Assembly: GCF_040640215.1 (NCBI RefSeq)
Contig: NZ_JBFABG010000003.1
Location: 248,001-312,000 of the forward strand
DNA length: 64,000 bases
Reading direction: 5' to 3'
DNA from: Actinosynnema sp040640215
Lineage (GTDB): Bacteria > Actinomycetota > Actinomycetes > Mycobacteriales > Pseudonocardiaceae
Shown here: positions 6,684-14,995 of the stretch, in pieces
Position numbering within the stretch: the first letter of the stretch is position 1
Layout of the letters: every line of letters begins with the position of its first letter
Translations under genes and position numbers: made by a program
Notes under the pieces: generated by a model
What the model was told of the DNA's origin: nothing
Database searches by the model: none
What the model saw: the letters and a program-made list of their open reading frames with translations, nothing else

Positions 6684-8572
6684 CACAGCCCGCCCACCGA
6701 TTGGTCGCGCAGTTCCTTGTTGTACTCCTCCAACGCGATCAGGTCGCCGAACAGCGCCCGGTACTCGTCGGCCTCCTCGACCGGCGACACCCGCCGCAGC
6801 CGCGACTTGATCTCCACGATCTGCGAGCCCACCAGCCGCTGCTGCAACCGGGCCAGGACGCTCTGCACGTACCGGTACTCGTCGGCCCGCACCTGCAACG
6901 CCTCGACGGACAGTTCGGTCAGCACCGACCGGGCCACCTGCTGGTCGCACCGCCGGCTGACGGCGTCCACGAACGACGGCCCGGACAGCCCGCCGGACAC
7001 GCCGCCGGCGTCCCGGATCGCCCGGTGCAGCGCCCGGTACACGGGGTGCGTGAACACCTCGTCGGGCAGCGAGTCGTAACCCGGACCGGCCATCTCGGGC
7101 AGTTGCAGCGCCGCCTTCAGCGCCTCGCGCTGCGGCAGCAGCTCGGGGTCGCGCGGGTCGGGCCGGGCCGGGCCGTCCACCTCGACGGCCAACGCGCCCT
7201 GGTTCGGGTCGGCCGGGCGCGGGCGGCCCTTCGCGGGTGCCCGGCCGGTCGCCGTCTCGCGCACCCGGCGCACCACGGCCGACTCGTCGTCCCAGCCCAC
7301 CCACCAGGCGAGCTTGGTCGCGTAGCCGTCGCGCTTGGCGCGGTCCTTGATCTGCGCGACGAACGGCACCATCTTCTTGAGCGCCTCGACCCGGCCGTCC
7401 ACCGAGTCCAGGTCGTAGCCCTGCAACTGGGTGCGGATGGCGAACTCGAACAGCGGGGTGCGCCGGGCCACCAGGTCGCGCACCGCGCCGTCGCCCTTGT
7501 CCTGGCGCAGCTCGCACGGGTCCATGTCGTCCGGCGCGATCGCGATGTAGGTCTGGGCGGAGAACTGCTGCTCGCCCTCGAACGCCTTGAGCGCCGCCTT
7601 CTGCCCGGCCGCGTCGCCGTCGAAGGTGAAGATCACCTCGCCGTTGAGGTCGTCGTCGATCAGCAGCCGGCGCAGCACGTTCATGTGCTCCGCGCCGAAC
7701 GCGGTGCCGCAGGACGCGACCGCCGTGGGCACGCCGGCCAGGTGCATGGCCATCACGTCGGTGTAGCCCTCGACCACGACGGCCTGCCGGCGCTTGGCGA
7801 TCTCCCGCTTGGCCAGGTCCAGCCCGAACAGCACGGCGGACTTCTTGTAGATCGGGCTCTCGCTGGTGTTGAGGTACTTGGCCTGGATCTGGTCGTCGTC
7901 GAAGATCCGTCGCGCGCCGAAGCCGACCACGTCCCCGCCGAGGTCCCGGATCGGCCACAGCAGCCGGCGGTGGAACCGGTCGATCGGGCCCTGCCTGCCC
8001 TCCTTGGCGAGCTGCGCCTTGATCAGCTCGGTGAGCTCGAAGCCGCGTCCCAGCAGGTGCTTGGTGAGCTTGTCCCAGCCGGCCGGGGCGAACCCGCAGC
8101 CGAACGTCCGGGCCGCGTTCTCGTCGAAACCGCGCTGCGCCAGGAACTCCCGGGCCGGCATGGCGTCCGGGGAGGCGAGCTGCTCGGCGTAGAACTCGGC
8201 GGCGGCGCGGTGCGCCTCCAGCAGGCGGGAGCGGGTGCCCCGGTCGCGCTGGACGGTCGCGCCGCCGCCCTCGTAGGTCAGGTGGATGCCGGCGCGGTCG
8301 GCGAGGCGCTCGACGGCCTCCACGAACCCGAGGTGCTCGACCTTCATCACGAAGGCGATCACGTCGCCGCCCTCGCCGCAGCCGAAGCAGTGGTAGGTGC
8401 CGTGCGTCGGGCGGACGTTGAAGCTCGGCGACTTCTCGTCGTGGAACGGGCACAGGCCCTTCAGCGCGCCGCCACCGGCCCGGCGCAGCGAGACGTGGTC
8501 GCCGACGACCTCGTCGATCCGGCTGCGGTCCCGCACCAACGCGACATCGCTGTCCCGGATTCGTCCTGCCAC
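6683..8572 (-). CDS. dnaG: DNA primase
   Basis: This 629-residue DnaG makes the RNA primers for chromosome replication. The N-terminal CHC2 zinc ribbon is complete (C41, H44, C62 and C65 in LCPFHDEKSPSF and YHCFGCGEGGD). It is followed by the catalytic core with FGARRIFDDDQ. The Toprim domain holds the catalytic Glu in VVVEGYTDVMAMHLAG and the acidic pair in VIFTFDGDAAGQKAAL. The C-terminal third is the DnaB-helicase interaction region. The GTG at 8572 (VAGRIRDSDVALV) is chosen by homology, since upstream codons are out of family. Only 34 bases separate it from the divergent sigma factor gene, and the downstream hypothetical is coupled to it. Confidence 0.97.
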   Translation of the reverse strand: MAGRIRDSDVALVRDRSRIDEVVGDHVSLRRAGGGALKGLCPFHDEKSPSFNVRPTHGTYHCFGCGEGGDVIAFVMKVEHLGFVEAVERLADRAGIHLTYEGGGATVQRDRGTRSRLLEAHRAAAEFYAEQLASPDAMPAREFLAQRGFDENAARTFGCGFAPAGWDKLTKHLLGRGFELTELIKAQLAKEGRQGPIDRFHRRLLWPIRDLGGDVVGFGARRIFDDDQIQAKYLNTSESPIYKKSAVLFGLDLAKREIAKRRQAVVVEGYTDVMAMHLAGVPTAVASCGTAFGAEHMNVLRRLLIDDDLNGEVIFTFDGDAAGQKAALKAFEGEQQFSAQTYIAIAPDDMDPCELRQDKGDGAVRDLVARRTPLFEFAIRTQLQGYDLDSVDGRVEALKKMVPFVAQIKDRAKRDGYATKLAWWVGWDDESAVVRRVRETATGRAPAKGRPRPADPNQGALAVEVDGPARPDPRDPELLPQREALKAALQLPEMAGPGYDSLPDEVFTHPVYRALHRAIRDAGGVSGGLSGPSFVDAVSRRCDQQVARSVLTELSVEALQVRADEYRYVQSVLARLQQRLVGSQIVEIKSRLRRVSPVEEADEYRALFGDLIALEEYNKELRDQSVGGL

Positions 8573-8606
8573 GGTCGCCGAGTCTAGTGCCGGCAGACTG
8601 GGGGGC

Positions 8607-9515
8607 GTGACCGCCGCCGACAACAGCCCGGCCGACGCGCAGGCGCTGGCCGCCGCGTTCACCGGGCACCGCACGCACCTGGTCGGGGTGGCGTACCGGC
8701 TGACCGGCAGCGTCGCGGACGCCGAGGACGCGGTGCAGGAGAGCTGGCTGAGGCTGTCGCGGCTGTCCGACCAGGGCCGGGAGGAGATCGAGGACCTGCG
8801 CGGCTGGCTGACCACCGTGGTGGGGCGGCTCTGCTTGGACCGGCTGCGCTCGGCGGCCGTGCGGCGGGAGCGCTACTTCGGGCAGTGGCTGCCCGAGCCG
8901 CTGGTCACCGCGTTCCGGGACGACCCGCTGGAGGCGGTGGTCCGGGACGACGGCGTGCGGATGGCGGCCCTGGTGCTGCTGGACGAGCTCACGCCCGAGC
9001 AGCGGGTGGCGTTCGTGCTGCACGACGCGTTCGGGGTGCCGTTCGACTCGATCGCCGAGACACTGGGCTGCGCGGTGGCCACGGCGCGCCAGCACGCCTC
9101 GCGGGGCCGCCGGGCCGCGTCGGCCGCTCCCCCGCCGCCCCGGGCGGCGCTGGACGAGCAGCGCGAGGTGTTGGAGAAGTTCCTGGCCGCGCTGGCCGCC
9201 GGCGACGTGGCCACCGTGGTCGGGCTGCTGCACCCGGACGTGGTGATGGTCGGCGACAGCGACGGCAAGGCGCGGACCGCGGTCAACGTCATCACCGGCC
9301 CGGACAAGGTGTCCCGCTTCCTGTTCGGCCTGATGCGCCGGTACGCGGGCCTGCCCGGCGGCGAGCCGGTGCTGGTCAACGGCGACCTGGGGGTGAAGTT
9401 CGCGGCCCGGGGCGACCTCGCCGCGCGGGTCACGGCGTTCGTGCTGCGGGACGGGAAGCTGGCGGCGCTCTACGACGTGGCGAACCCGGACAAGCTGGCC
9501 CACGTGCGGTTTTGA
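8607..9515 (+). CDS. ECF41-type RNA polymerase sigma factor with SnoaL-like C-terminus
   Basis: This 302-residue sigma factor has region 2 at about residues 15-85 (VGVAYRLTGSVADAEDAVQESWLRL), a linker, region 4 at about 115-170 (LTPEQRVAFVLHDAFGVPFDSIAETLGC), and a fused NTF2/SnoaL-like domain at about 180-300. The WLPEP motif at residues 94-98 is the signature of group ECF41, whose C-terminal domain replaces an anti-sigma factor. The usual DGGGK loop of that domain reads DSDGK at 217-221. ECF41 genes usually lie beside a carboxymuconolactone decarboxylase, oxidoreductase or epimerase gene, and such a decarboxylase is at 10356-10922 with a matching promoter. The GTG start is the first family-like codon. 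The signal it senses is unknown. Confidence 0.9.
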   Translation: MTAADNSPADAQALAAAFTGHRTHLVGVAYRLTGSVADAEDAVQESWLRLSRLSDQGREEIEDLRGWLTTVVGRLCLDRLRSAAVRRERYFGQWLPEPLVTAFRDDPLEAVVRDDGVRMAALVLLDELTPEQRVAFVLHDAFGVPFDSIAETLGCAVATARQHASRGRRAASAAPPPPRAALDEQREVLEKFLAALAAGDVATVVGLLHPDVVMVGDSDGKARTAVNVITGPDKVSRFLFGLMRRYAGLPGGEPVLVNGDLGVKFAARGDLAARVTAFVLRDGKLAALYDVANPDKLAHVRF

Positions 9516-9579
9516 TCACCGCAGCGGCCACGCGGAGCAACCGACCCGCCACTGGGAGTGAACTGAACGGTAGATCCGT

Positions 9580-9595
9580 GGTGGTCTAGACCTGG
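9580..9595. promoter_or_regulatory. DasR-like operator (dre)
   Basis: The 16-base sequence GGTGGTCTAGACCTGG contains the perfect palindrome GGTCTAGACC. It matches the published DasR consensus (ACTGGTCTAGACCACT, with C or G at the second and fifteenth positions) at 13 of 16 positions. It lies 46 bases before the start codon of the exported dioxygenase at 9641, so it would overlap that gene's promoter. DasR is the GntR-family regulator of aminosugar and chitin use in actinomycetes. Binding is inferred only. Confidence 0.5.
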
Positions 9596-9640
9596 ATAGC
9601 GTTGGCGGTGCCGCCTTTCTCCTCGAAAGGAATCGCTTCC

Positions 9641-10306
9641 ATGACCGAAGAGCACAACGACGACGGCACCACACGTCGGTCGTTCATCGCCACGGGCACG
9701 GCCGCCACGGCAGCCGTGGCGCTGACCGCCGCGGGCGTGGGCTTGGCCGGAATCCCCCTGGCGGAGGGGCAGACCCTGCCCTTCACGCCGCAGTGCACGG
9801 ACGGCGACGACACCCCTCCCGTCATCGAGGGCCCGTACTTCCGGCGCAACTCGCCGCTGCGCACCAACCTGCGCACGGCGGGTGTGACCGGTGTCCTGCT
9901 CAGCCTGACCGGCTTCGTGTACGACCTGCGGTGCCGGCCGCTGGCCAACGTCCTGGTCGACTTCTGGCAGGCCGACCAGCGCGGGCAGTACGACAACAGC
10001 ACGACCGCCTACCGGGGTCGCGGCCACCAGTTCACGGCCGCGAACGGCGCGTACACCCTGGAGACGATCATCCCGAACGAGTACCCCGGCCGCACGCCCC
10101 ACATCCACGTGAAGGTGCAGGCACCGCGCGGTCCGGTCCTCACCACGCAGCTCTACTTCCCGGACAACACCAAGGCCTACGGCGTGAACTTCGCCGCGGC
10201 GAACCGCCGTGACGCGTACTACCTCCGCGACACGGTGATCCCGCTCGGCCCGCTCACCGCCAACCGGTACCAGGGCAAGTTCGACTTCGTCGTGCGCACC
10301 GCCTGA
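9641..10306 (+). CDS. Tat-exported intradiol ring-cleavage dioxygenase
   Basis: This 221-residue protein starts at an ATG with GAAAGGA 9 bases upstream. Its N-terminus carries a twin-arginine motif (TTRRSFIATG, residues 10-19), a hydrophobic stretch and a cleavage region near residue 42, so it should be exported folded. The rest is an intradiol dioxygenase domain. The likely Fe(III) ligands are Y117 (RGQYDN), Y148 (NEYPGR), H154 and H156 (PHIHVKV). Such enzymes open catechol-type rings between the two hydroxyls. Exported members are thought to act on plant-derived phenolics. It lies between the ECF41 sigma gene and its decarboxylase partner, with a DasR-like box in front. The substrate is not predictable. 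Confidence 0.88.
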   Translation: MTEEHNDDGTTRRSFIATGTAATAAVALTAAGVGLAGIPLAEGQTLPFTPQCTDGDDTPPVIEGPYFRRNSPLRTNLRTAGVTGVLLSLTGFVYDLRCRPLANVLVDFWQADQRGQYDNSTTAYRGRGHQFTAANGAYTLETIIPNEYPGRTPHIHVKVQAPRGPVLTTQLYFPDNTKAYGVNFAAANRRDAYYLRDTVIPLGPLTANRYQGKFDFVVRTA

Positions 10307-10314
10307 TCCCCGGA

Positions 10315-10343
10315 GGATGGCCGTCCGGGAGACGCGGCCATCC
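10315..10343. terminator. bidirectional terminator
   Basis: Arms GGATGGCCG and CGGCCATCC pair around an 11-base loop. The hairpin lies between the convergent dioxygenase and decarboxylase genes and can serve both. Confidence 0.7.
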
Positions 10344-10355
10344 ACCCGAGGACCG

Positions 10356-10922
10356 TCACGGCATCGGCACCCGGCACGCGTCGCCGGAGGTGAACCCCTG
10401 GTCGGTGATGCCGAACGCCGAGTTGAACCGCCCGCGCTGGTTCTCCAGCGCGATCAGGTAGGTCAGCTCGACCAGGCCGCGGTGGCCGAGCCGGCGGTCC
10501 AGTTCGGCCACCTGCCCGTCGGTCACGGTGACCGGGGTGTCGGTCATCGCGTCGGCGTAGGCGAGTGCCAATTTCTCGATCCCGGTGTACTTGTCCGAGG
10601 ATTGGTACACGTGGATCTCGCGCAGCCGGTCCACGTCGAGGCCCTCGTGCTTGATCAGCATGGTGCCGAAGTCCACGCACCACGAGCACCCGAGCTTCAC
10701 CGCCGTCGCGTAGACCACCAGTTCGCGCAACGACACCGGCAGGGTCTTCGCGCCGCGTCCCACGGCCAGCTCGTGCTTCGCGCCCGCCACCAGCAGCCGC
10801 CGGTGGTGGGCGAACACCGCGATCGGCTCGGGCACCGCGCCGTAACGCCGCCTGGTCGCCCAGTACACGAGCTTGACCAGCGGGTTCGCCTGTTTCGCGG
10901 TGACCGCGGGAATCCTGGCCAT
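10356..10922 (-). CDS. carboxymuconolactone decarboxylase family protein (ECF41 partner)
   Basis: This 188-residue AhpD-like protein has the CMD domain over about residues 40-130. The redox pair CSWC is at residues 79-82 (VKLGCSWCVDFG), followed by the family-typical LTYLIALENQRGRFNSAFG block. The start is the ATG at 10922 with GAGGAGG 5 bases upstream; the frame extends nine codons further without a site. CMD proteins are the most frequent genomic partners of ECF41 sigma factors, and this gene is preceded by a TGTCACG-16-CGTC promoter that fits ECF41. It is therefore probably the direct target of the sigma factor at 8607. The reaction is unknown; a thiol-based peroxidase-like role is possible. 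Confidence 0.88.
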   Translation of the reverse strand: MARIPAVTAKQANPLVKLVYWATRRRYGAVPEPIAVFAHHRRLLVAGAKHELAVGRGAKTLPVSLRELVVYATAVKLGCSWCVDFGTMLIKHEGLDVDRLREIHVYQSSDKYTGIEKLALAYADAMTDTPVTVTDGQVAELDRRLGHRGLVELTYLIALENQRGRFNSAFGITDQGFTSGDACRVPMP

Positions 10923-10953
10923 GAGCCCTCCTCGTCTCGGGTAGCACACCCAG

Positions 10954-10980
10954 GACGGGGCGGGGCCGGCGAACGTGACA
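10954..10980 (-). promoter_or_regulatory. ECF41-type promoter of the decarboxylase gene
   Basis: On the minus strand TGTCACG (10980-10974) is followed after 16 bases by CGTC (10957-10954), about 31 bases before the ATG at 10922. The reported ECF41 consensus is TGTCACA at -35 and CGTC at -10, so the match is 10 of 11. The cognate sigma gene is 1.4 kb away. Confidence 0.7.
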
Positions 10981-11061
10981 CCTCGGGGGTGACCGGGTCG
11001 GGGGTGACGGGCGGCACAGCCGGTACCAGTGGTGCGCGCCCCGCCGTGCGGGGTCCGCGGA

Positions 11062-12108
11062 TCAGGGTGCGACGACCTGGGCCAGGAAGTAGATCGCGCC
11101 GGTCCGCGCGTGCCGCACCAGCAGGAGGTGGGGGCGGTCCACCCGGACCGTCCGGGCGGGCGGGTGCTCGACGATCGACGTCAGCCGCATCGTCACGGCG
11201 GTCGCCGCCGCGCCCTCGAAGCCCTGTTCGTCCAGCCGCAGCACGGCTTCGTGCAGGACCTCGTCGACGAACAGCCGGGGGTCGGGGCTCAGCCCGGTCA
11301 GGTCGGCGTCCCGGGTGAACAGCGTCCGCACGCCGACCTGCCGCAGCGGTGGGCCGAGCGTGGTCGGCACGGTCAGCGCCAGGGTCGGCAGGAACAGCTC
11401 GACGCGCTGCCGCTCCAGGGCCGCCAGCACCTCGGGCACGCCCGCGAGGTCGCCGAGCTCGTCGTCGGGCAGCAGCACGACGGCCTCCACACCGCCGCGC
11501 GCGGGCACCGCGACGGCCTCCCAGCCGGCGGTCCTGCCGTGCCGCAGGGAGGTTTCCAGCCGCATGGTCGCCACGTCGCCGACACCCCGGAACGGGCATG
11601 GCGCGGTGTCGTGCACCGGGAACTCCTCGGCCCACGCGCACTTCAGGTACAGCGCGTTGACCAGTGACGCGACCGTGTCGCTCTTCACCGCCCCGGCCGG
11701 CAGCAGTTCGGGGATCAGGCCGCGGGTGGTGTCCGCGACGTCGGCGTTGATCAGCTTCCGCGCGCCCTCGGGGTCGTCGGTGAACGGCGCGGAGCGCACC
11801 TGCCCGCCGGGCCACCGGGCGAGCTCGGCCAGGAACTCGTCGTGCAGCGGCAGCGCGTCCCACGCCCACAGCGTGTTGGCGACCGCGAATTCGGCGTCGT
11901 CGCCGACGTCGGACCCCCGGAGCAGCTCCGCGTTGTCGTCACCGAGCAGCGCGACCAGTTCGCGCCGGGTCTCGCCGCGCGCGGCGTGGGCGACCATGCC
12001 CAGCGCACTGGCCACCGAGTACGGCGACCAGACCGCGTTGCGGGTCCGGTCGGGTGCGACGGCGTCGTGCAAGGACAGGGCGAACGACAGGTGCGCTCGA
12101 TCGGGCAC
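11062..12108 (-). CDS. serpin family protein
   Basis: This 348-residue serine protease inhibitor-like protein starts at a GTG, 5 bases after GAGGAG. Serpin landmarks are NAVWSPYSVASALGMVAHAA near the N-terminus, LVNALYLKCAWAEEF in the middle, VFVDEVLHEAVLRLDEQG-like text (LFVDEVLHEAVLRLDE) before the reactive loop, and RPHLLLVRHARTGAIYFLAQV at the C-terminus. The hinge reads EQGFEGAAATAV, with the small residues found in inhibitory serpins that insert the loop into the beta sheet after cleavage. No signal peptide is visible, so it may act on cytoplasmic proteases. Bacterial serpins are sporadic. It stands alone, between the decarboxylase and dgt. Confidence 0.9.
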   Translation of the reverse strand: MPDRAHLSFALSLHDAVAPDRTRNAVWSPYSVASALGMVAHAARGETRRELVALLGDDNAELLRGSDVGDDAEFAVANTLWAWDALPLHDEFLAELARWPGGQVRSAPFTDDPEGARKLINADVADTTRGLIPELLPAGAVKSDTVASLVNALYLKCAWAEEFPVHDTAPCPFRGVGDVATMRLETSLRHGRTAGWEAVAVPARGGVEAVVLLPDDELGDLAGVPEVLAALERQRVELFLPTLALTVPTTLGPPLRQVGVRTLFTRDADLTGLSPDPRLFVDEVLHEAVLRLDEQGFEGAAATAVTMRLTSIVEHPPARTVRVDRPHLLLVRHARTGAIYFLAQVVAP

Positions 12109-12274
12109 GGGGTCTCCTCGGGGATCGGGCGGGCACCGTCGAGTGTGCCACCGGTCACCACGCGACGCTCCCGCCGCGCCCGCCCGCGCGACAGCGGCCT
12201 GCGCCGCGCGGCGGCCGGAGGCACCGACCACCGGACCGCGACCACCCCGGGGTTCCGGGCGGCGCTACCCGGCG

Positions 12275-13525
12275 TTACCCGGCGATGCCCTTGGCGGCGT
12301 GCCAGGCCAACGCCTGCGCGTCGGTCAGCAGCGACACCTGGTCGACCACCACGCGCAACCGGGCGGCGTCGTCGGCGGCCAGCAGCCACGCCGGCGCGAA
12401 CGCCGGGTCGAGCGCGTCCGGTGCGCCCGCGAGCAGCCCCGCCACCAGTTCCGCGATCACCTCGCGCTGCCGGCGCTGGAGCCGCAGCCGCACCGGGTCG
12501 CTCATCACGTACCGGACCGCCATCGCCTTGAGCAGCGCCACTTCGGCGGCCACCTGCGGCGGCACCACGAGGTCGGCGGCGTAGCGGGACAGCGGGCCGT
12601 CGCCGTGCGCCGCGCGGGTCGCGCCGACGGCGGCGGACGCGAACCGGCCGACCAGCTCGCTGGTGAGCCGCTTGAGCGCGACCTGGGCGGCCGGCGAACC
12701 GTCGTAGGTGGCCAGGTCGGCGATCACCGGGAGCCGGGACAGCTCGGTCGCGGTGGCCTCCAGCTCGGACACCGACCCGGCGGAGAAGTGCTTGGCGGCC
12801 AGTTCCGCGATCGCCGCCCGCTCCTCGGCGTCGCCCAGCGAGGACAGCGCGATGCGGTGCGCGAGGACGCCGTCCTCCACGTCGTGCACCGAGTACGCGA
12901 CGTCGTCGGCCCAGTCCATCACCTGCGCCTCCAGGCACCGCCGGTCCGCCGGCGCGCCCTCCCGCACCCACCGAAAGACGTCCAGGTCGTCCTCGTAGAC
13001 GCCGAACTTGGCGGTGCCGGCCCGGCGCGGCCACGGGTACTTGGTGGCCGCGTCCAGGCAGGCGCGGGTGAGGTTGAGGCCGCGCTCGGTCTTGGGCTCC
13101 AGGCGGGTCAGGATGCGCAGGGTCTGCGCGTTGCCCTCGAACCCGCCGCACGGGCCGGCCAGCGCGTCGAGCGCGCGTTCCCCGTTGTGCCCGAACGGCG
13201 GGTGGCCGATGTCGTGCGCGAGGCCGGCGGTGTCCACCACGTCCGGGTCGCAGCCGAGTTCCTCGCCGATGCCCCGGCCGATCTGGGCGACCTCCAGCGA
13301 GTGGGTCAGCCGGGTGCGCGGCACCCCGGTCACCTCCGCGCCCTCGCCGGGGCCGACCACCTGGGTCTTGCCGGCCAGCCGGCGCAACGCCGCCGAGTGC
13401 AGCACCCGGGCCCGGTCGCGGGCGAACGGCGTCCGCCGCTCGCCCCGCACGCCCGCCAGCACCGCGCCCTTGGGCTCCTCGGCCAGCAGCCGCGCGGAAT
13501 CGGAACCGGTGTACCCGCCGTTCAT
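12275..13525 (-). CDS. dgt: deoxyguanosinetriphosphate triphosphohydrolase-like protein
   Basis: This 416-residue HD-domain protein hydrolyses dNTPs to nucleoside and triphosphate and resembles the conserved Dgt of mycobacteria, which also lies next to dnaG. Metal and catalytic motifs are TRLTHSLEVAQIGRG (first His), GLAHDIGHPPFGHNGERAL (HD plus flanking His residues) and VMDWADDVAYSVHDVEDG (the downstream Asp). The N-terminal FARDRARVLHSAALRRLAGKTQV segment is also conserved. Start: ATG at 13525; a GTG two codons earlier is possible and neither has a clear ribosome site. About 165 bases separate it from the serpin gene. Confidence 0.93.
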   Translation of the reverse strand: MNGGYTGSDSARLLAEEPKGAVLAGVRGERRTPFARDRARVLHSAALRRLAGKTQVVGPGEGAEVTGVPRTRLTHSLEVAQIGRGIGEELGCDPDVVDTAGLAHDIGHPPFGHNGERALDALAGPCGGFEGNAQTLRILTRLEPKTERGLNLTRACLDAATKYPWPRRAGTAKFGVYEDDLDVFRWVREGAPADRRCLEAQVMDWADDVAYSVHDVEDGVLAHRIALSSLGDAEERAAIAELAAKHFSAGSVSELEATATELSRLPVIADLATYDGSPAAQVALKRLTSELVGRFASAAVGATRAAHGDGPLSRYAADLVVPPQVAAEVALLKAMAVRYVMSDPVRLRLQRRQREVIAELVAGLLAGAPDALDPAFAPAWLLAADDAARLRVVVDQVSLLTDAQALAWHAAKGIAG

Positions 13526-13568
13526 CCGCACAGCGTAAGGAACGCGGGCGCGGTGAACGCGGGCGCGG

Positions 13569-14207
13569 TCAGAGCACGATGCCGTCGAACGCGTCCACCG
13601 GGGCCTTCATCAGGTGGTAGTAGAGCAGCGCCCCGGTCTCGCGCTTGATGTAGAAGAACTGGGTCTCGCGGGTCTGCACGTTGGGGCCGCTGCGGGTGGG
13701 CGAGGCCCACGCCTCCAGCCCCTGGTCCTCGGCCATGGTGCGGGCGCGCAGCGAGTGCCACGGGTCGGACACGATCACTGCGGTCTTCAACGACTTGGCG
13801 CGCGCCTTCACGGCCAGCGCCTGGATGCTGCCCAGGGTGTCGGTGCCCTCGCCGATCTCCAGGATGCGCTCGGCCGGCACCCCGTTGGACTCCAACCACA
13901 TCCGGCCGGCCTGGCCCTCGGTGAAGTTGTCGCCGGGCTGGCGACCGCCGGTGGTGGCGATGTAGCTGACCACGCCCTGCTCGTACAGCCGGCGGGCGTG
14001 CTCCAGGCGTGCCTCCAGCACGTCCGAGGGCACGCCGTTGAACTGGGCGGCACCGAGCACCACGGCCATGTCGGCGTGCGTCCGGTCGTCCTCGCGGGCC
14101 ACCTGCCACACCCGGAACGCGGTCCCGCCCACCACGAGGAACCCGACCACCAGAGCGCCGATCAGGGTTCGTTGGACCAAGCGGCGGATTCGGGCCAGGA
14201 AGGTCAC
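13569..14207 (-). CDS. DUF218 (SanA/YdcF/ElyC-like) membrane-anchored protein
   Basis: This 212-residue protein has one N-terminal membrane segment (about residues 12-32, TLIGALVVGFLVVGGTAFRVW) followed by a DUF218 domain. The domain shows ADMAVVLGAAQFNGVPSDVLEARLEHARRL, IATTGGRQPGDNFTEGQAG and AVIVSDPWHSLRARTMAEDQG. The fold is shared by E. coli SanA, YdcF and ElyC, linked to envelope integrity, but the reaction is not firmly established. The GTG at 14207 precedes the membrane segment; the open frame upstream (to 14333) is unlikely to be translated because it crosses the divergent promoter region. It diverges from the peptidase S51 gene. Confidence 0.8.
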   Translation of the reverse strand: MTFLARIRRLVQRTLIGALVVGFLVVGGTAFRVWQVAREDDRTHADMAVVLGAAQFNGVPSDVLEARLEHARRLYEQGVVSYIATTGGRQPGDNFTEGQAGRMWLESNGVPAERILEIGEGTDTLGSIQALAVKARAKSLKTAVIVSDPWHSLRARTMAEDQGLEAWASPTRSGPNVQTRETQFFYIKRETGALLYYHLMKAPVDAFDGIVL

Positions 14208-14253
14208 CCCACGATGATTCCACACCCGGCGCGACTGCTGCGAGGATCGCGGG

Positions 14254-14979
14254 ATGCCCGCAGAGCAGCCCACGATCCTGGCCACGTCCGGCGGTTTCCG
14301 AGCCGGCACCCGGACGACCCTCGAATTCCACAAGCTCGTCCACTACGCGGTCGAGCTGTCCGGCGCGACGAAGCCGAAGGTGTGCCACGTCGGCACGGCC
14401 GCCGGCGACCAGCGCGGGTTCCAGGCCGAGCTGGACGAGGCCGCGCGGCTGGTCGGCTGGGAGTTCAGCCACCTCAACCTGTTCGTGATGCCCGCGACCG
14501 ACGACGTCGAGGGCTTCCTGTCGGCGCAGGACGTCGTCTGGGTCGGCGGTGGCAGCGTCGCCAACCTGCTGGCCGTGTGGGACGTGCACGGGGTCGGCGG
14601 GGCGATGCGCCGGGCGTGGGAGGCGGGCGTGGTGCTGGGCGGGGTGTCGGCGGGCTCGATCTGCTGGCACGCGGGCGGCGCGACCGACTCGTTCGGGCCC
14701 GAGCTGCGGGTGGTGACGAACGGCCTGGCGCTGCTGCCCTACGGCAACGGGGTGCACTACGACTCCGAGGCGAGCCGGCGGCCGGCGATCCACGCGGCCG
14801 TGACGACCGGGGTGCTGCCGAAGACGTACTGCACCGACGACGGCGCGGGCCTGCTGTACCGGGGAACCGAACTCGTCGAAGCGGTGTCCGAACGGCGCAG
14901 CGGAGGGGCCTACCTGGTCGACCGCGACAGGTCTTCAGGAATCGCACAGGAGGAATCGCTCGACATCAGGCGGTTGTGA
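14254..14979 (+). CDS. peptidase S51 family protein (dipeptidase E-like)
   Basis: This 241-residue protein is a member of the PepE/S51 family with a class I glutamine amidotransferase-like fold. The nucleophile elbow is GGVSAGSICWHAGG with the likely catalytic Ser at 132. Other conserved parts are LATSGGFRAGT near the N-terminus, DVVWVGGGSVANLLAVW before the elbow, and a His in GNGVHYDSE. The family includes peptidases that release N-terminal Asp dipeptides and cyanophycinases. The ATG has GAGGAT 6-8 bases upstream. It faces away from the DUF218 gene and is followed after 16 bases by the lipoprotein gene, so the two may be co-transcribed. Confidence 0.85.
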   Translation: MPAEQPTILATSGGFRAGTRTTLEFHKLVHYAVELSGATKPKVCHVGTAAGDQRGFQAELDEAARLVGWEFSHLNLFVMPATDDVEGFLSAQDVVWVGGGSVANLLAVWDVHGVGGAMRRAWEAGVVLGGVSAGSICWHAGGATDSFGPELRVVTNGLALLPYGNGVHYDSEASRRPAIHAAVTTGVLPKTYCTDDGAGLLYRGTELVEAVSERRSGGAYLVDRDRSSGIAQEESLDIRRL

Positions 14980-14995
14980 CTCGGACGCTGGAACC

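Noticed and set aside
6174..9503. Very long minus-strand frame (1109 codons) over dnaG
   Set aside because: It joins the real 169-residue gene in its 3' part with out-of-frame, Arg/Gly/Pro-rich text over dnaG and antisense text over the sigma gene. This is the usual shadow effect at high GC.
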